A DNA stretch of 64,000 nt, taken from contig JASAON010001636.1 of assembly GCA_030849065.1 (NCBI GenBank), positions 62,001 through 126,000 on the forward strand, in the 5' to 3' direction. Position 1 is the first letter of the stretch; the number at the start of each line of letters is the position of its first letter. The position numbers were made by a program, and so were the translations under genes. Positions 30,514 through 41,729 of this stretch are shown here, one piece after another. This DNA comes from Jaenimonas drosophilae (taxonomy: Eukaryota; Euglenozoa; Kinetoplastea; Trypanosomatida; Trypanosomatidae). The notes beneath the pieces are model-generated. The model saw only the letters and a list, made by a program, of their open reading frames with translations, did no database searches and was not told the origin of the DNA.

Positions 30514-33500
30514 ATGGCCAACACCCCACTGGTTTCTGCGCTAGGCAATGTCGACACCATACAACAACTTCGTGAGGTGTTCACGGCACATCCACACGGG
30601 GTTGACTTTGACACCTTCAAACAAGCTATGCAGTCCATTGCACCTGCCCTGGCTCGCCGCATCACTCGCCGACGCCGATCGATTCAGTTCCCAGACGAAC
30701 ACACCGGCACCGAAGATGAAAGCCAGATGATCTCCAGCGCTGTGATTGGCAGTGATGGAGGAAGACGCTGGAGCCGCAGTAGCACCGATGAAGGAAAAGC
30801 AAGCCCGGGCATCGAAAAATCTCAGACTATCAAATTTGACTTTGGTGATCCAACCATGACGGAGGTGCATCCACGTCACACGCCCGTGGCACTCCGTACC
30901 TCCTTCCAGTTTGTTGATTCCAGTGGCCCCGTCAGCCCCATTGAGTCCAAGGCGAGCATTCTGCAGCGACGGTGCACAGATACAGACGGTAGCATGTGGG
31001 GGGCAGGGGCTACCGCGCCGGCACTGGATTTATCATCCCCACTCCAAGAAGACGAGGAGATGCATCGCCCTGCCCGCATTCGGCAACTCTCACGAGCGGA
31101 GCTCGATGGCACCGTGGAGGTGGAACCCCTCAAGCAGTTGTTTATTCAGCTGGACCACTACAATGAACACGCCGTAACCTGGGATCAGTTCTTGCAGTAC
31201 TTAGTAAATGAGGCATGTGCAGATACAGCCTCCATCATGTCTGACGGCCGGCCCTACCGCTATTCACGTCAGCGCGCCGGCCGACCCATGGGAGAGGAAC
31301 GCAAAAACATTGACGTACTTCAAGAAGGTAGTTTTCAAGCTCAGCTGCACAAGCGGCAGAGCCCCACGGGTGGTGCACCTACCAAGGAAGAGCGTGAGCG
31401 TGAAAAGATCATGCGCATGGTTCCACCAAGCACACGAAACAAGTACGGTGGTCGAGGGTCAGCTGCTAAACCACCCAGGAACCCACTTTACCAACAAAAG
31501 GACCTGTCCTTGATCCGCTACATGGATGCCCTTCCCGAGCACAAGCAGGTTTTTGCCATCTCCACTAGATTTGTACACTTGGCGCTCTTTAGTAAATCCA
31601 CGCTGCGGCTCGTGAAATCCATGACCCTGGAGGAGCTGGGTGGTATACCAACCTTGGTTTCGTACTTGCCACAGCCGGACCTCTTCATTACCTACTCTCT
31701 CGAGTGCCGTTCACTTCGAGGGTGGATTAGTTTGTTGGTGCCTAACATCCCAACCCTCGTGGTATCACCACTTCGATGTGATGGAACCGTGCGCCGACTT
31801 CGAACGCGTTCACAGGTATTCCCCTACTCTTTCTTCATGTGCACGAGCTATGGAGAGATTATTCGCGTGGATGTTCCCCGCTCACGCAACTCCACCGTCT
31901 TCACCATTGGGCAAGTGTATGAGGATGTGCATAGCAGGGACTCCGGTGGTGTGATTGATTTTGTCATGAACGATACGCACATCTTTTCCACCGGCTTTGA
32001 TCATCGACTGATCTCCTTGAACATCGCCACGGGTCAACGCATCGTGATTGGGGTTCCTTCTGTCACGGTGCGTATGCTGGCATATAGTGATGCGTGTGGC
32101 TTGGTGATTGCGGCTACGTGCAACAGTACACTGCTTTCGTGGGATGCCCGGGCACAGGGTTCTGTACCTGGGGCAACCTTCCACGTTGGAAATCTGAAGA
32201 ATCACGCATCTCCTTTAGTTGGTCTTGCCTGCTCTCCAGACCTACCGCAGGTGATTTCCGCTGACCGAAAGGGTGTGGTGAAGGTCTGGGATCTTCGTCT
32301 CCAGGCGTGCATCCAGAGTACCCGGGCAGATGGGCTTATTCAGGATGAACTGGATCCCGACGTGATCTACGGCGAACGGATCCACGGTCAACATGAAGGA
32401 TATGTTCTCGGCGGAAGTGGTAAGCTGAAGTCAGAGCAACTTACCATCACCTCGGTGTGCTACTTTGACTCCACACGAGAGATTGTGTCTGCCTCCACGG
32501 ACGGCATTTACTGCCTGCAGTTCAACCGACGTCAGGATCCCCACATCTGCGACTTGGATATTGTTGGCGATGTCTTCTATGACGTACGAGAGAAGGCGCT
32601 GCTGCTGCGTGGCCCCACTCGACTCACCACATGGGATGCTGCACATGGATACCGGAAACGTGTGGTGGATCGTGCCGTGGATCGAGAGATCCCCGTTCAT
32701 AAACGTGATATCAGCGCCGTGTGCATTGACGATTTATCCAGCCGTCTCTTCCTGGCTCTCCCAGACGGTACCGTGGAGGTTCACTCAACGGTTGAGCACA
32801 ACATCATTTTGGATGTGTGGAATGTGCGCCGCGGCGCCGTCACGGAGCTCATCTACTGCAGCACCCATAGTCTCTTGGTTGGCATCACCAACCGTGGTGA
32901 CCTCATTCTTCGCTCCGATTCGGAACAGAACCCAACCTTTGCCACGATGAACATGTCCTCCACGGCCCTCTTTAACCTCACCATTTCCGATGAGCTTGGT
33001 CTCTTAGCCTTTTCCGATGATCTACGCCGCATCATTGCACACGACTACAAGCAGGTTGGCCTGCCCTCCTACTTCCTTAAGCTGTCCAAGGAGCCCTTGT
33101 GTGTGATCTTTCTCGGCCAAAGTGCTCCTGTGATGGCCACCGCCCACGATCCTATGGAGGTGATTTTGTGGAGCTGCCCTCCTGCAAAGGTAGGATTTGC
33201 ACCACTGACGGCGATCAACATTGCCCAACAAGAACTTGTGCGGGAGCCCATACGCTACACCTGTCTTCACGGCACCGCTGTTCTTGGCCATGGCCATGGC
33301 ATCACCTCATCTAATCACCACCACGTGCGCCACAATGTTAGTCGCGTTGCTGCATCCACCTTCGTGTCCAACATTCAGCTGATCTCCTCCGGAAGTGGGA
33401 GCGGCGCACACTCCCCCCAACTAACTCGCCCCTTCACGTCGGTTGCCGCGACGGAGATGGATTCACTCTATCCATCGGGTAGCAAAGCCAATCTTCAGTC

Positions 33501-35325
33501 CACTGTGTCTGAGGAGTGCAGTGAGACATTGGCCAAGCTGCTGGGCAACGAGAAGCGCAGCGATACCTCCTCCTCCAGCCCGCTGGAAATCACTGACATG
33601 GCCTACGATGAGGGCTCCCACCGCCTCTTTGTCGGAGATGAAAAGGGCCATATCCACGTCTTCGGTCTCTGCAATCTCTTCCAGATTTACCGCTTGGAGC
33701 ACTGCACCTTCGAGAATCGTGCCACCTTCGAAGTGGAGCTGTGTCCTGGCAACTATGAACGTGCGATGCCACAGCACTTCAACACCACAACCGCCCACAA
33801 CGGGAGCTCTGTTCTCTGCCTCAAGTGGTTTCCTATGATCCAGTCCCTGGTCTCGAGTGGGGCAAACTGCTCCGTGGATATCATGAACAACAACGGGGAT
33901 TCCGTGAGTTGGCTCTCCATGTCGCGACTTCGTCCGAGCACCAAGAAGGCTGCCCAAGGCTCACTCGATCCTCTTTCGTGTAGTGCAACTTTCATCCTCG
34001 GGTGCGATTCAGAGCTGCCGCCCTTTATCCTGCCCATTGTCTTGGCTGTGGGCAGGCCTCAGCCTCGTGATGGAACTCTGTCGGAGCCCTACTGCACCCA
34101 TGACCTGCCGTCTCCAGTTGAGGGCGGCCCGCTGGATGAGATTCTTCATCAGCTTCGTTATGTGGAGGATTCCTTCTCACCGTCCTTCACCCAACGTGCC
34201 ACCCTTACGGCACACTCACTTCGCCAGACTTTCCGCAACGAGGACATGAGTAACTTGGATGGCAACAAGAGCCAAGTTCAACTCGCGGACTTCCTCAACT
34301 CCACACGCACCGATGCATTTGCCACAGGCACCAATGCTGAGCAGCATCAGCCGCAGTCATCACCACGAGATCGTAGTCCCCTTACGTCTCCACCTTCCGT
34401 TCTACACCCAACACCCCGGCCCACCACAGGACACAACCCACCATGTACACCGTACCCACCCAAGGCAGATCTCACCTTCTCCTCCTTCTCTGAAGTACAG
34501 CCACATTACAGCACTCTACATACGACACCGGTGTGTGCTCTTTTTGCTTCGGAGTGTGAGTCCGTGTGTAAGCCTGTGCCGAGTGCTCCCCATTTATCCC
34601 CAAGCCAGCTTGTGTTGGGGTCTAAGTCGGCTCTGATCATCACGCAGAATGTGGAGTTGGTGGATGCTACCGTGGCGACCCCTGCCGATGGTGAAGGGGA
34701 GGTGTCTCAGCGGAGTCCCCGCAAGCAGCAGCATCTTGCGTTAAACGCAGATGCGTATAAGGAGGTATTGGAGGCCATGCGTGGTGGTAGCATTGATCCA
34801 GACCTCGTCCCTCCTCACCCACCCACTAAAGCGCTCATCCGGCGTCGAGAAAAACGCTTGAAGATGGAAGTGGAGCAGCGGGAAGAGATGAGGAAGGCCG
34901 CTCCTGAGTTTTTGCTCTTCAACACCACCATGAACTCCACCATGACCTCTTCACCGAATGGTCTCACCATGACGCATGACCCCCTTTACAATGGAACCAT
35001 GAATGCCACGCAGTTTCTTCGAACGCAGTCGTACTCATCCACCGTTCCGGTAGCTCGACCCAGTGGGGTGCCACCACGCCGAACAGCTTCACAACGGGGA
35101 GGCTCCCAATGTGGCACCAAAGCCGCATCATCGGTACCTCGTCGTTTGAACACAAAAACAACTCAGTCACCGGTGGGATTGCTCGTGGACAGCTACAACA
35201 GTGAGTTGCTCCGCTGCTTGAAAGGGGAGGCCACGCGGACCTCTGTCATGAGTCGCGGAACCGAAGATCGTCGTCACACAGCGATCAGCACAACCCTAAA
35301 AATGGAAGACCGCCCATTTTTGTGA
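30514..35325 (+). CDS. WD-repeat protein with EF-hand-like N-terminus, CFAP337/WDR49-like (1603 aa)
   Basis: The N-terminal region has two degenerate EF-hand-like helices (LREVFTAHPHGVDFDTFKQAM; LKQLFIQLDHYNEHAVTWDQFLQYL, each in part). A Ser-rich linker follows, then a long beta-propeller region (about residues 340-1180) with repeated WD-type strands such as GVVKVWDLRL, TLLSWDARAQ and HIHVFGLCN. The C-terminal 400 residues are disordered with many SP/TP sites and end in a basic segment. EF-hand-like repeats followed by two propellers is the plan of WDR49/WDR64/CFAP337, ciliary doublet or radial-spoke proteins. That assignment is inference from architecture. Start is the ATG at 30514. Confidence 0.88.
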   Translation: MANTPLVSALGNVDTIQQLREVFTAHPHGVDFDTFKQAMQSIAPALARRITRRRRSIQFPDEHTGTEDESQMISSAVIGSDGGRRWSRSSTDEGKASPGIEKSQTIKFDFGDPTMTEVHPRHTPVALRTSFQFVDSSGPVSPIESKASILQRRCTDTDGSMWGAGATAPALDLSSPLQEDEEMHRPARIRQLSRAELDGTVEVEPLKQLFIQLDHYNEHAVTWDQFLQYLVNEACADTASIMSDGRPYRYSRQRAGRPMGEERKNIDVLQEGSFQAQLHKRQSPTGGAPTKEEREREKIMRMVPPSTRNKYGGRGSAAKPPRNPLYQQKDLSLIRYMDALPEHKQVFAISTRFVHLALFSKSTLRLVKSMTLEELGGIPTLVSYLPQPDLFITYSLECRSLRGWISLLVPNIPTLVVSPLRCDGTVRRLRTRSQVFPYSFFMCTSYGEIIRVDVPRSRNSTVFTIGQVYEDVHSRDSGGVIDFVMNDTHIFSTGFDHRLISLNIATGQRIVIGVPSVTVRMLAYSDACGLVIAATCNSTLLSWDARAQGSVPGATFHVGNLKNHASPLVGLACSPDLPQVISADRKGVVKVWDLRLQACIQSTRADGLIQDELDPDVIYGERIHGQHEGYVLGGSGKLKSEQLTITSVCYFDSTREIVSASTDGIYCLQFNRRQDPHICDLDIVGDVFYDVREKALLLRGPTRLTTWDAAHGYRKRVVDRAVDREIPVHKRDISAVCIDDLSSRLFLALPDGTVEVHSTVEHNIILDVWNVRRGAVTELIYCSTHSLLVGITNRGDLILRSDSEQNPTFATMNMSSTALFNLTISDELGLLAFSDDLRRIIAHDYKQVGLPSYFLKLSKEPLCVIFLGQSAPVMATAHDPMEVILWSCPPAKVGFAPLTAINIAQQELVREPIRYTCLHGTAVLGHGHGITSSNHHHVRHNVSRVAASTFVSNIQLISSGSGSGAHSPQLTRPFTSVAATEMDSLYPSGSKANLQSTVSEECSETLAKLLGNEKRSDTSSSSPLEITDMAYDEGSHRLFVGDEKGHIHVFGLCNLFQIYRLEHCTFENRATFEVELCPGNYERAMPQHFNTTTAHNGSSVLCLKWFPMIQSLVSSGANCSVDIMNNNGDSVSWLSMSRLRPSTKKAAQGSLDPLSCSATFILGCDSELPPFILPIVLAVGRPQPRDGTLSEPYCTHDLPSPVEGGPLDEILHQLRYVEDSFSPSFTQRATLTAHSLRQTFRNEDMSNLDGNKSQVQLADFLNSTRTDAFATGTNAEQHQPQSSPRDRSPLTSPPSVLHPTPRPTTGHNPPCTPYPPKADLTFSSFSEVQPHYSTLHTTPVCALFASECESVCKPVPSAPHLSPSQLVLGSKSALIITQNVELVDATVATPADGEGEVSQRSPRKQQHLALNADAYKEVLEAMRGGSIDPDLVPPHPPTKALIRRREKRLKMEVEQREEMRKAAPEFLLFNTTMNSTMTSSPNGLTMTHDPLYNGTMNATQFLRTQSYSSTVPVARPSGVPPRRTASQRGGSQCGTKAASSVPRRLNTKTTQSPVGLLVDSYNSELLRCLKGEATRTSVMSRGTEDRRHTAISTTLKMEDRPFL

Positions 35326-35610
35326 GTGGGGCCCGACAATAGCGTGTGTGTACAATATTTCTTCCCCTGCACCTTCCTCTTACACCCAACACCAACATCA
35401 TCAACTTCCTACACGAGATTCTGGTCGGCTTGTTCTCGTCGCCGCTGCGGATCCAGCATGTACACTTTGGACGATGAAAAAGTATTTCTCTTTATTGCTG
35501 GCTGATCCTCAGCAGCTCAGCTGTCACGGAATGCTCTCGCTCATGATAACATGCACTTCTTCTTCTGCGTTTTTGTATCGTCTCCGCTGTAGTTACAAGA
35601 AATCATTCTT

Positions 35611-37218
35611 ATGCGGAGGTCTCTTACCATTAGTGTTGTATCTGGCTTGCTGATGTTAGCCCTGGCTCGTCGCGTACTGCGAAAGCGGCGGCACTCATGC
35701 GACACCGCAGCCCGTGGCATCCCAGGGTGTACTTCCGATGGGCCGTGCCTCACACCTGTCTTTGTACAGCCGGCCGCTCTCAGTGATGGCTGGTCAGTGG
35801 CTCCTGCTCTCTTCTATCCCCCATCTACCGCCGTCATTCCCTTTGTTTCGCCAGGAGAAGCCTCCTGCACCCCATCGTCACCATCCTGTACAGTGGAGCA
35901 GGCCACTCAGGATGCCGTCTTCATCTTGTGCGAGCACCTTCCCTTTGCGGCGTTTCTGCCATCACCAAACGCCACAAATGAAGAAGTAGTACTCTCCAGT
36001 ATCGTGAAGCACTCGCTTCTGAATGCGTGGCTCAATGAATCTTCGGTAACGATTATGTCTTTGGACTCTGTGGAGGCCCTAGCGGAGCTCATCCCAACAG
36101 ACCGAGCATCGGTGTACTCACATGTGGCCTTGTGCCCCAAGGCGTTGATCCTCATTGGCCACAACGGCCCCTTTGTGATCGCGGCGGTGGTTGCGGTGGA
36201 ACATGGGCCCAACGACGTCGCCGCTTTGCTTGCGGATTCTGTCAAGCGTGGAGCCATCACCTCCATTCTTGCCGCCACTTATGCAGTGCCTCTCCAGTCG
36301 CAAGGAGATGCTGATGATCTTTCATCGCAACGTCTTCCCGATACCCCAGTTGGTGCCCAGGGCGGTGAGTTTCGTCTCCGATGCCGTCACCGTTCGACAA
36401 TGATCGTCCTCAGGATGCCCACTGGCGTCTGCGTGGAGAGCCTCCCCGACCATGATCGGCCAACACTCTTTACAGTACGTGTTCCTTTGGCAGATGGGCA
36501 ACAGGCATCTTTCAGCTTCACTTCCGCCATGTTTAACGAAGTGATTGAGCTCCACAATCAAAGCAAACAGGTATGTATCAGGGATGTGCTCGAGAAGCAC
36601 ATCAGCAGCGGTGACAGCCCTCTTCCATCAGAGGCACGTGTTTTTTGGAATCGCGTGGTGCTAGCTGATCTTCGCTCCTTCAGAGATGAAGAGACGAGTG
36701 GAAGCAGCGGTGGAGATGCTGCGGAGACGGGGGTGGAGGTCCTCTACACCCACAAGCACCTGGGCATCTCCTTTGCCGTGGACATCACCTTGGGCAACAG
36801 TGTTTTGTACGACCCACTACTCACGGAGTCAGCTAGCGTTCTCTACTACCCACTAGGTGTATCCCCTGCGCGGAATGAGACTAGCCTTGCCCCGTTGCTG
36901 TCAGTGCAGCGTTTGGATAGGTTTCCATCGACCTGGTCCTCCGTGACCAAGGATGATGAGGAGCTGATTCATAATGTACGCTTTCACTTCACCAATTGGG
37001 GTTCTGTTCAGACCCGCTGCACCTTTTCCGACCTCAGTGGCCAACGTTGCGTGCACTTCACTGAGGAGTGTGAGGGCCACCGCTGCAGGTCGTACATCAT
37101 CCTGCAGAACAGCACCCTGCTCGTCATCCGTCTTGAATCGAGCATAGCCGAGTGGGAGCAGCACTGGCCTACCTTCCAAACCATCATGGACACGCTTCAT
37201 CTTGATAAGGTAAAGTAA
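35611..37218 (+). CDS. Signal-anchored hypothetical protein (535 aa)
   Basis: Residues 1-26 (basic start, hydrophobic ISVVSGLLMLALA, then RRVLRKRR) form a signal anchor with a strongly basic stop-transfer side. The remaining 500 residues lie on one side of the membrane. No named family is recognised. Two or three blocks have a similar sequence of strands ending in a helix. Block ends are FTSAMFNEVIELHNQ (around 310) and WPTFQTIMDTLHL at the C-terminus. They resemble the layout of Mog1/PsbP-like domains, but this is weak. Several cysteines lie in the last block (TRCTFSDLSGQRCVHFTEECEGHRC). Coding quality is good throughout. Confidence 0.82.
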   Translation: MRRSLTISVVSGLLMLALARRVLRKRRHSCDTAARGIPGCTSDGPCLTPVFVQPAALSDGWSVAPALFYPPSTAVIPFVSPGEASCTPSSPSCTVEQATQDAVFILCEHLPFAAFLPSPNATNEEVVLSSIVKHSLLNAWLNESSVTIMSLDSVEALAELIPTDRASVYSHVALCPKALILIGHNGPFVIAAVVAVEHGPNDVAALLADSVKRGAITSILAATYAVPLQSQGDADDLSSQRLPDTPVGAQGGEFRLRCRHRSTMIVLRMPTGVCVESLPDHDRPTLFTVRVPLADGQQASFSFTSAMFNEVIELHNQSKQVCIRDVLEKHISSGDSPLPSEARVFWNRVVLADLRSFRDEETSGSSGGDAAETGVEVLYTHKHLGISFAVDITLGNSVLYDPLLTESASVLYYPLGVSPARNETSLAPLLSVQRLDRFPSTWSSVTKDDEELIHNVRFHFTNWGSVQTRCTFSDLSGQRCVHFTEECEGHRCRSYIILQNSTLLVIRLESSIAEWEQHWPTFQTIMDTLHLDKVK

Positions 37219-38330
37219 GACCTACGCCGGAAAAAGTGGCTTGCCGATCTCGTGTGACATCGTTGACCTCAAATTTGGAGACCCCTTCCCTCCCTCCTTC
37301 TCTCCCCCAACACGCATCTCTTCAACGATCACTATGGTAGATCCATCTACCTTTTCTTGTTCGTAACAAAAAAAAAAACTCCGCTGAAGATGTGTACATC
37401 AAACCGTTGTGCGTTGCAGCGCAACATTTTCCTTGTAAGATCAGCAGTGGAGGATGAGGTGACTAACGCTCCCACAAGTCAAGTGACGGCAGTGTTGTAA
37501 ATTGCACACGTACGCCCACACCACAGAGAATGCTGAATCACTGGTGTTCTTCCCTCACACCATGACACAGCACAGCGTTTAGTTGTTTATGCTTCTTTAT
37601 TTATCTTTTTCTTTGACTTCCAACTTCCTGATTCTTCGAGCAACTCTTTGGGCAACATTTTGATCGATCAACTCTCTTCCGTGAATGGAGGCCCTCTTGC
37701 AACGAAGGACAGACAGACGTTTATTACTACAGTCTGTACTCTCTGCGGCCATGACTAGGATGCTGGTGAAAATAAAGGGTCCACCGTGCACACTCTTCTT
37801 CTCTTCGTAGTTGGTCCCGTTGCCTTCATTGCAATGCGATGAAGCACTGTGACATCGATCTGGAGGATGGTTGGCTCGATTTGATCGATTTTTCTCTACA
37901 CCTGGTGTGTGGGGTTATGGCCTGTGAGCCGTTGTGTAGCGGACGCGCCTCGTCCATCGTTCATTGGTAGCAGTGCATCTTCTCTCGTCACATTTCATTC
38001 CATGCGGAGCTGGGTCTTCAGCATGGTACGTCGTAGGAGTAAACACCAAATACGATAATCTGATCAACTCCCTACTCTTCGGCGTGCTGTGCAGCTGTGA
38101 TAAAGGTCTTTTGAGGCGTGCGCATTCTCCTGCACCTATGTTTCTCTTCATGCATCCTCTCTCCATCTACCCTTCTTTTTGTTGTTGCGTAGTAATTTCT
38201 GAACTGTGGTTTATTCCCATTTCGATTGAATACCCCCACACACAAGCATCTATTTCCAACACTCGTACACACGGTGGACTTAACAGAGCTAATCAGTCCA
38301 TCTTCCCATTTCATTCCAGCAATCAGTAGT
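37219..38330. other. Intergenic region, 1.1 kb
   Basis: No gene seen. A CT-rich tract lies at 37282-37325, an A run at 37367-37379, and T-rich sequence at 37588-37620. The acceptor for the helicase is at 38318-38319. Confidence 0.55.
38318..38319 (+). promoter_or_regulatory. AG trans-splice acceptor before helicase start
   Basis: A TC-rich run (38297-38317) ends in AG, 11 nt before the ATG at 38331. The frame open upstream to 38226 has no ATG before this point. Confidence 0.6.
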
Positions 38331-40718
38331 ATGGAGGGACACCAGGAGCAAGAAAGCCGTCGTAATGATAACAACGGCATGAGCCACCGAGAGGAGGGCG
38401 GTGCACCTTACCGAGGTGGCGGCGGACGTGGTTGGCGGCGAGGTGGTGGCGCGCACTCCTCCGATAACTGGCGCGAGGACGGCGAAAACGGCGGCTCCAG
38501 CGAGCGCGGCGGTCGCGGTCGTGGTCGCGGCGGGCGTGGCCGTGGCCGTGGCGGACGTGGACGTAACTTTGGTGATGGCGATCGTTACCGCCAGGATGAG
38601 GACGGCAATGAACAGCCCCACCACGTGGACCCACACCCCCAAGACGAGGCACACCAGGGCACTGAAGCCCGCCAGGAGCCTCGCCAAGAACCCTGCCAGG
38701 AACCCCGCCAGGAGCCACGTGCTCAGGAGAAGGTCCACAATGAAAACCAATATCGTGACGGTGACTACGAGGAGAACCGTGGAGCGTGGCGCGGCGGTTA
38801 TGGCGGACGTGGTGGCGGTGGTCGCGATCGTTATGGTGATAACAACCGTGGGTATAACAACAACAACAACAACCGTCGCTATAACAACTACGACGATGAA
38901 AACGGCAACGATGGCGGATATGGGGAGGAGCGGTACGACAGCTACCGCCCTCGCGGACGTGGTGGGCGTGGGGGACGTGGTGGCTATCGCGGCGGGTACA
39001 ACAACCGCCAGGATGAGGATAACTACGATGACTATGATCGTGAGGGCGGCCGTCAGCAGGAGCAGCCCCGCGATCGCGATCAAGGCTACGATGCCCCGCG
39101 CGATGTTGCGCCGCGTGAATCGGCCCCTCGTGCTGCCGCGCCACGTAGCGACGCCTCGGCGGATGCCCCAGTCTCTCGTCGCACGCAGCGCCCACCTCAC
39201 CTGCGCTGCAACTGCCGCAATGAGGCGGAGGTACTGGCCCTCTTCCAGCACCACCATCTTCAGGCCGGCATCACCTTGGATAACTACTCCAACATTCCCG
39301 TAGAGATTGTTCCGTGTGACATCATGGCGGTGGAGAACTTCGACGACCTCAACGTGGAGCCTGGCTTGTCCACCAACATTCAGCGTTGCGGCTACCAGAA
39401 GCCTACGCCTGTGCAGCGCTTTGGTATTCCGGTGGCGATGGCGGGCAAGGACTTGATGGCCTGCGCTCAGACAGGTTCTGGTAAGACAGCCGCCTTTCTT
39501 GTGCCGGTCGTGAACTTCATCCTAGTGAATGGCGTGTCTCCGGCGCGTCGTGGTGTGGCGCATCCGATTGGTTTGGTGATGGCCCCCACCCGCGAGCTCG
39601 CTCTGCAAATCAACGATGAGGTGAAGAAGCTCACCTTCCGCACCGACGTCTTCTACGATGTGGTTTACGGCGGTACGGCCTACCCCTCGCGCTTTGACAA
39701 CGACATCCTTGTGGCCTGCCCTGGCCGTCTGAAGGATATCTTTGATCGCGGCACCATTTCCTTCAGCGCGACCAAGTTCCTCATTCTCGATGAAGCCGAT
39801 CGCATGCTGGAGATGGGTTTCGAGGAGCAGATTGAGTACCTCGTTGCCTCACGATACACCGACATGCCCACCGCGGAGAACCGTCAGACTCTCATGTTCA
39901 GCGCCACTTTCCCGCAGCGCATTCTGAATCTAGCGAAGCGCTACTTGCGCCGGCAGTACTATCTCCTCACGGTGGGCCGTGTTGGCTCCACCACCAAGAA
40001 CATCACGCAGGTGATCGAGCGTGTAGATGAGGCGGACAAGAAGGATCGTCTCTTTGAGATCATTTACCAGCACAAGACGACGGACCTAGTTCTTATTTTT
40101 GTGGAGACGAAGAAGTCGGCCGATGACTTGCACCGCGAGCTGGACCGGGCCAACATCCCCAACGCCACCATTCACGGAGATCGCCGCCAGCAGGATCGTG
40201 AGCGCGCCTTGGCTGAGTTCAAGTCCGGAGAGACCCCCATCTTAGTGGCTACCGATGTTGCATCGCGTGGACTGGATATCCCCAACGTGTCTCACGTCAT
40301 TCAGTACGACCTCCCGAGCGAGATGGATGATTATACACACCGAATTGGTCGTACGGGCCGTGCCGGTAACAAGGGTACGGCCACGTGCTTCTACAACCGC
40401 AGCAGCAACCGTCTCTGCCTGGAGCTCTACAAGTACTTCACGGAGCACGAGCAGGAGGTGCCTGGGTGGTTCAAGGATGAGGCGGAGATGGTGGAGGGTG
40501 AGGGTATGCTCGCCCGCACGCAGGGTGGAGGTGGCATGCGCCGACGTGGCGGTGGCGGCGGCGGCGGCGGTGGTGGTGCCACCTACAGCGAGACGCGCCG
40601 CCCCCCTGCTCCGAGCAACGCCACGTGGGGTGAGAGCGGTGCGGCCCGCGTGGCGCCAGCCCAGTCCAACCGTGGACGGAATAGAAATCGTTCCGACGTT
40701 GATGATGGCGGCTTTTAG
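38331..40718 (+). CDS. DED1: DEAD-box RNA helicase, DED1/DDX3 type (795 aa)
   Basis: ATP-dependent RNA helicase that unwinds 5'-UTR structure in translation initiation. The N-terminal 260 residues are Arg/Gly/Asp/Asn-rich with many RGG and RG repeats and a QEPRQEP-like repeat. The core carries the Q motif GYQKPTPVQ, motif I AQTGSGKT, Ia PTRELA, II DEAD, III SAT, IV LIFVETK, V ATDVASRGLDIPN and VI HRIGRTGRAG. The phrase HRIGRTGRAGNKGTATCFYN and the C-terminal GGGGGG run match Ded1/DDX3. Start ATG 38331 lies 11 nt after a splice AG. G-rich coding sequence gives long false antisense frames. Confidence 0.94.
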   Translation: MEGHQEQESRRNDNNGMSHREEGGAPYRGGGGRGWRRGGGAHSSDNWREDGENGGSSERGGRGRGRGGRGRGRGGRGRNFGDGDRYRQDEDGNEQPHHVDPHPQDEAHQGTEARQEPRQEPCQEPRQEPRAQEKVHNENQYRDGDYEENRGAWRGGYGGRGGGGRDRYGDNNRGYNNNNNNRRYNNYDDENGNDGGYGEERYDSYRPRGRGGRGGRGGYRGGYNNRQDEDNYDDYDREGGRQQEQPRDRDQGYDAPRDVAPRESAPRAAAPRSDASADAPVSRRTQRPPHLRCNCRNEAEVLALFQHHHLQAGITLDNYSNIPVEIVPCDIMAVENFDDLNVEPGLSTNIQRCGYQKPTPVQRFGIPVAMAGKDLMACAQTGSGKTAAFLVPVVNFILVNGVSPARRGVAHPIGLVMAPTRELALQINDEVKKLTFRTDVFYDVVYGGTAYPSRFDNDILVACPGRLKDIFDRGTISFSATKFLILDEADRMLEMGFEEQIEYLVASRYTDMPTAENRQTLMFSATFPQRILNLAKRYLRRQYYLLTVGRVGSTTKNITQVIERVDEADKKDRLFEIIYQHKTTDLVLIFVETKKSADDLHRELDRANIPNATIHGDRRQQDRERALAEFKSGETPILVATDVASRGLDIPNVSHVIQYDLPSEMDDYTHRIGRTGRAGNKGTATCFYNRSSNRLCLELYKYFTEHEQEVPGWFKDEAEMVEGEGMLARTQGGGGMRRRGGGGGGGGGGATYSETRRPPAPSNATWGESGAARVAPAQSNRGRNRNRSDVDDGGF

Positions 40719-41729
40719 AATGCGGGTTTCCATGTTTTCCTGATTTTGATTTTCTCCTTTTGTGTGTGTGCGTGTGGGGGGAGGGTGAGGCAGATGTGCG
40801 CGTCTGTCAGTGGTCAGACCTCTCTCCACACCCGTCCTCCCCATACCTCCGTTCCGTTGGTGGGGAGCGGACCACAGAAACCAAAATGTGGGAGGCACTT
40901 GGCATACCCCTTGGCCGCGCCACTAATTCTACTTCTTTGAGCTAATAGTGATTTTCTAATCATGCAGATGTTGATGGATCGGAAAGGACGGTGCTGACCC
41001 ATCCATCTCGAGTATCGTGGGCTGGGCGCAGAGACCTTACGAGTACGTTACACCATAACACGGGCGGCCTTTTCCTCCCTCCTAAGTGGGATCCACAACC
41101 AGAATTGCAGCAAAACTGCCCAACGATATCGTTCAGCGCGTATACTCTTACTGTTCTTCCGAGCATTAGCCCAATGTGCCAGGGACGGCTCATCACTCCC
41201 CACCTACCACGTGATTCGCCACACACGGTAAAATACACAGAAGAATTGATTGAGGGGTGCTAATGGTGCAGTACAAGAAGAAGAAGTGATGTCTGGAGAT
41301 CGTAAATACGCCGCAACTGAAGTTGCTTTATGACGATGCGTGGACCATGCCTGTGGTGATGGATGTTGCTGCTGCGTTGACCTCGTTGGGTGCAATTTAT
41401 TGTTCTTGTAGTGCATGTGATGGTCAATGCTCCACACATACTTCTGCGATGCACCGTAGCACGACTGATGAGTAATGATGCGCTCAGGTGCGGAGTTTGA
41501 TAAATGCCAAGGGGTCATACATGCTGTCGTGATGCGCTGTACATGCATTGTCTCTCATGATTGAGCTCAGCTGATCTGTGCAGGAATGCTTGTATGTTTC
41601 TTTTTTATTCACTCTATCTATCGTAGACCGTTTGCTAGGTTTGGCGGCTACTTCACCACTGGATTCCATAGAGTAGTAGTAGGCGATCACATAACCACAC
41701 ATCAAGTGTGGCCGATCTTTTCCAGACAC
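40719..41729. other. Intergenic region, 1 kb
   Basis: No gene supported. A G/T-rich stretch lies at 40759-40788. A perfect GCAAC-TGAA-GTTGC hairpin is at about 41313-41326. The acceptor for the J-protein gene is at 41625-41626. Confidence 0.55.
41597..41626 (+). promoter_or_regulatory. Polypyrimidine tract and AG trans-splice acceptor
   Basis: A T-rich tract ends in AG at 41625-41626. The first ATG after it is 41730, so the upstream in-frame ATG at 41586 is excluded as the start. Confidence 0.65.

Noticed and set aside
38289..39257. Minus-strand frames of 322 and 290 codons opposite the helicase
   Set aside because: These are shadows of the RGG-rich helicase head. They are Val/Thr/Ile- or His/Arg-rich and have no family.
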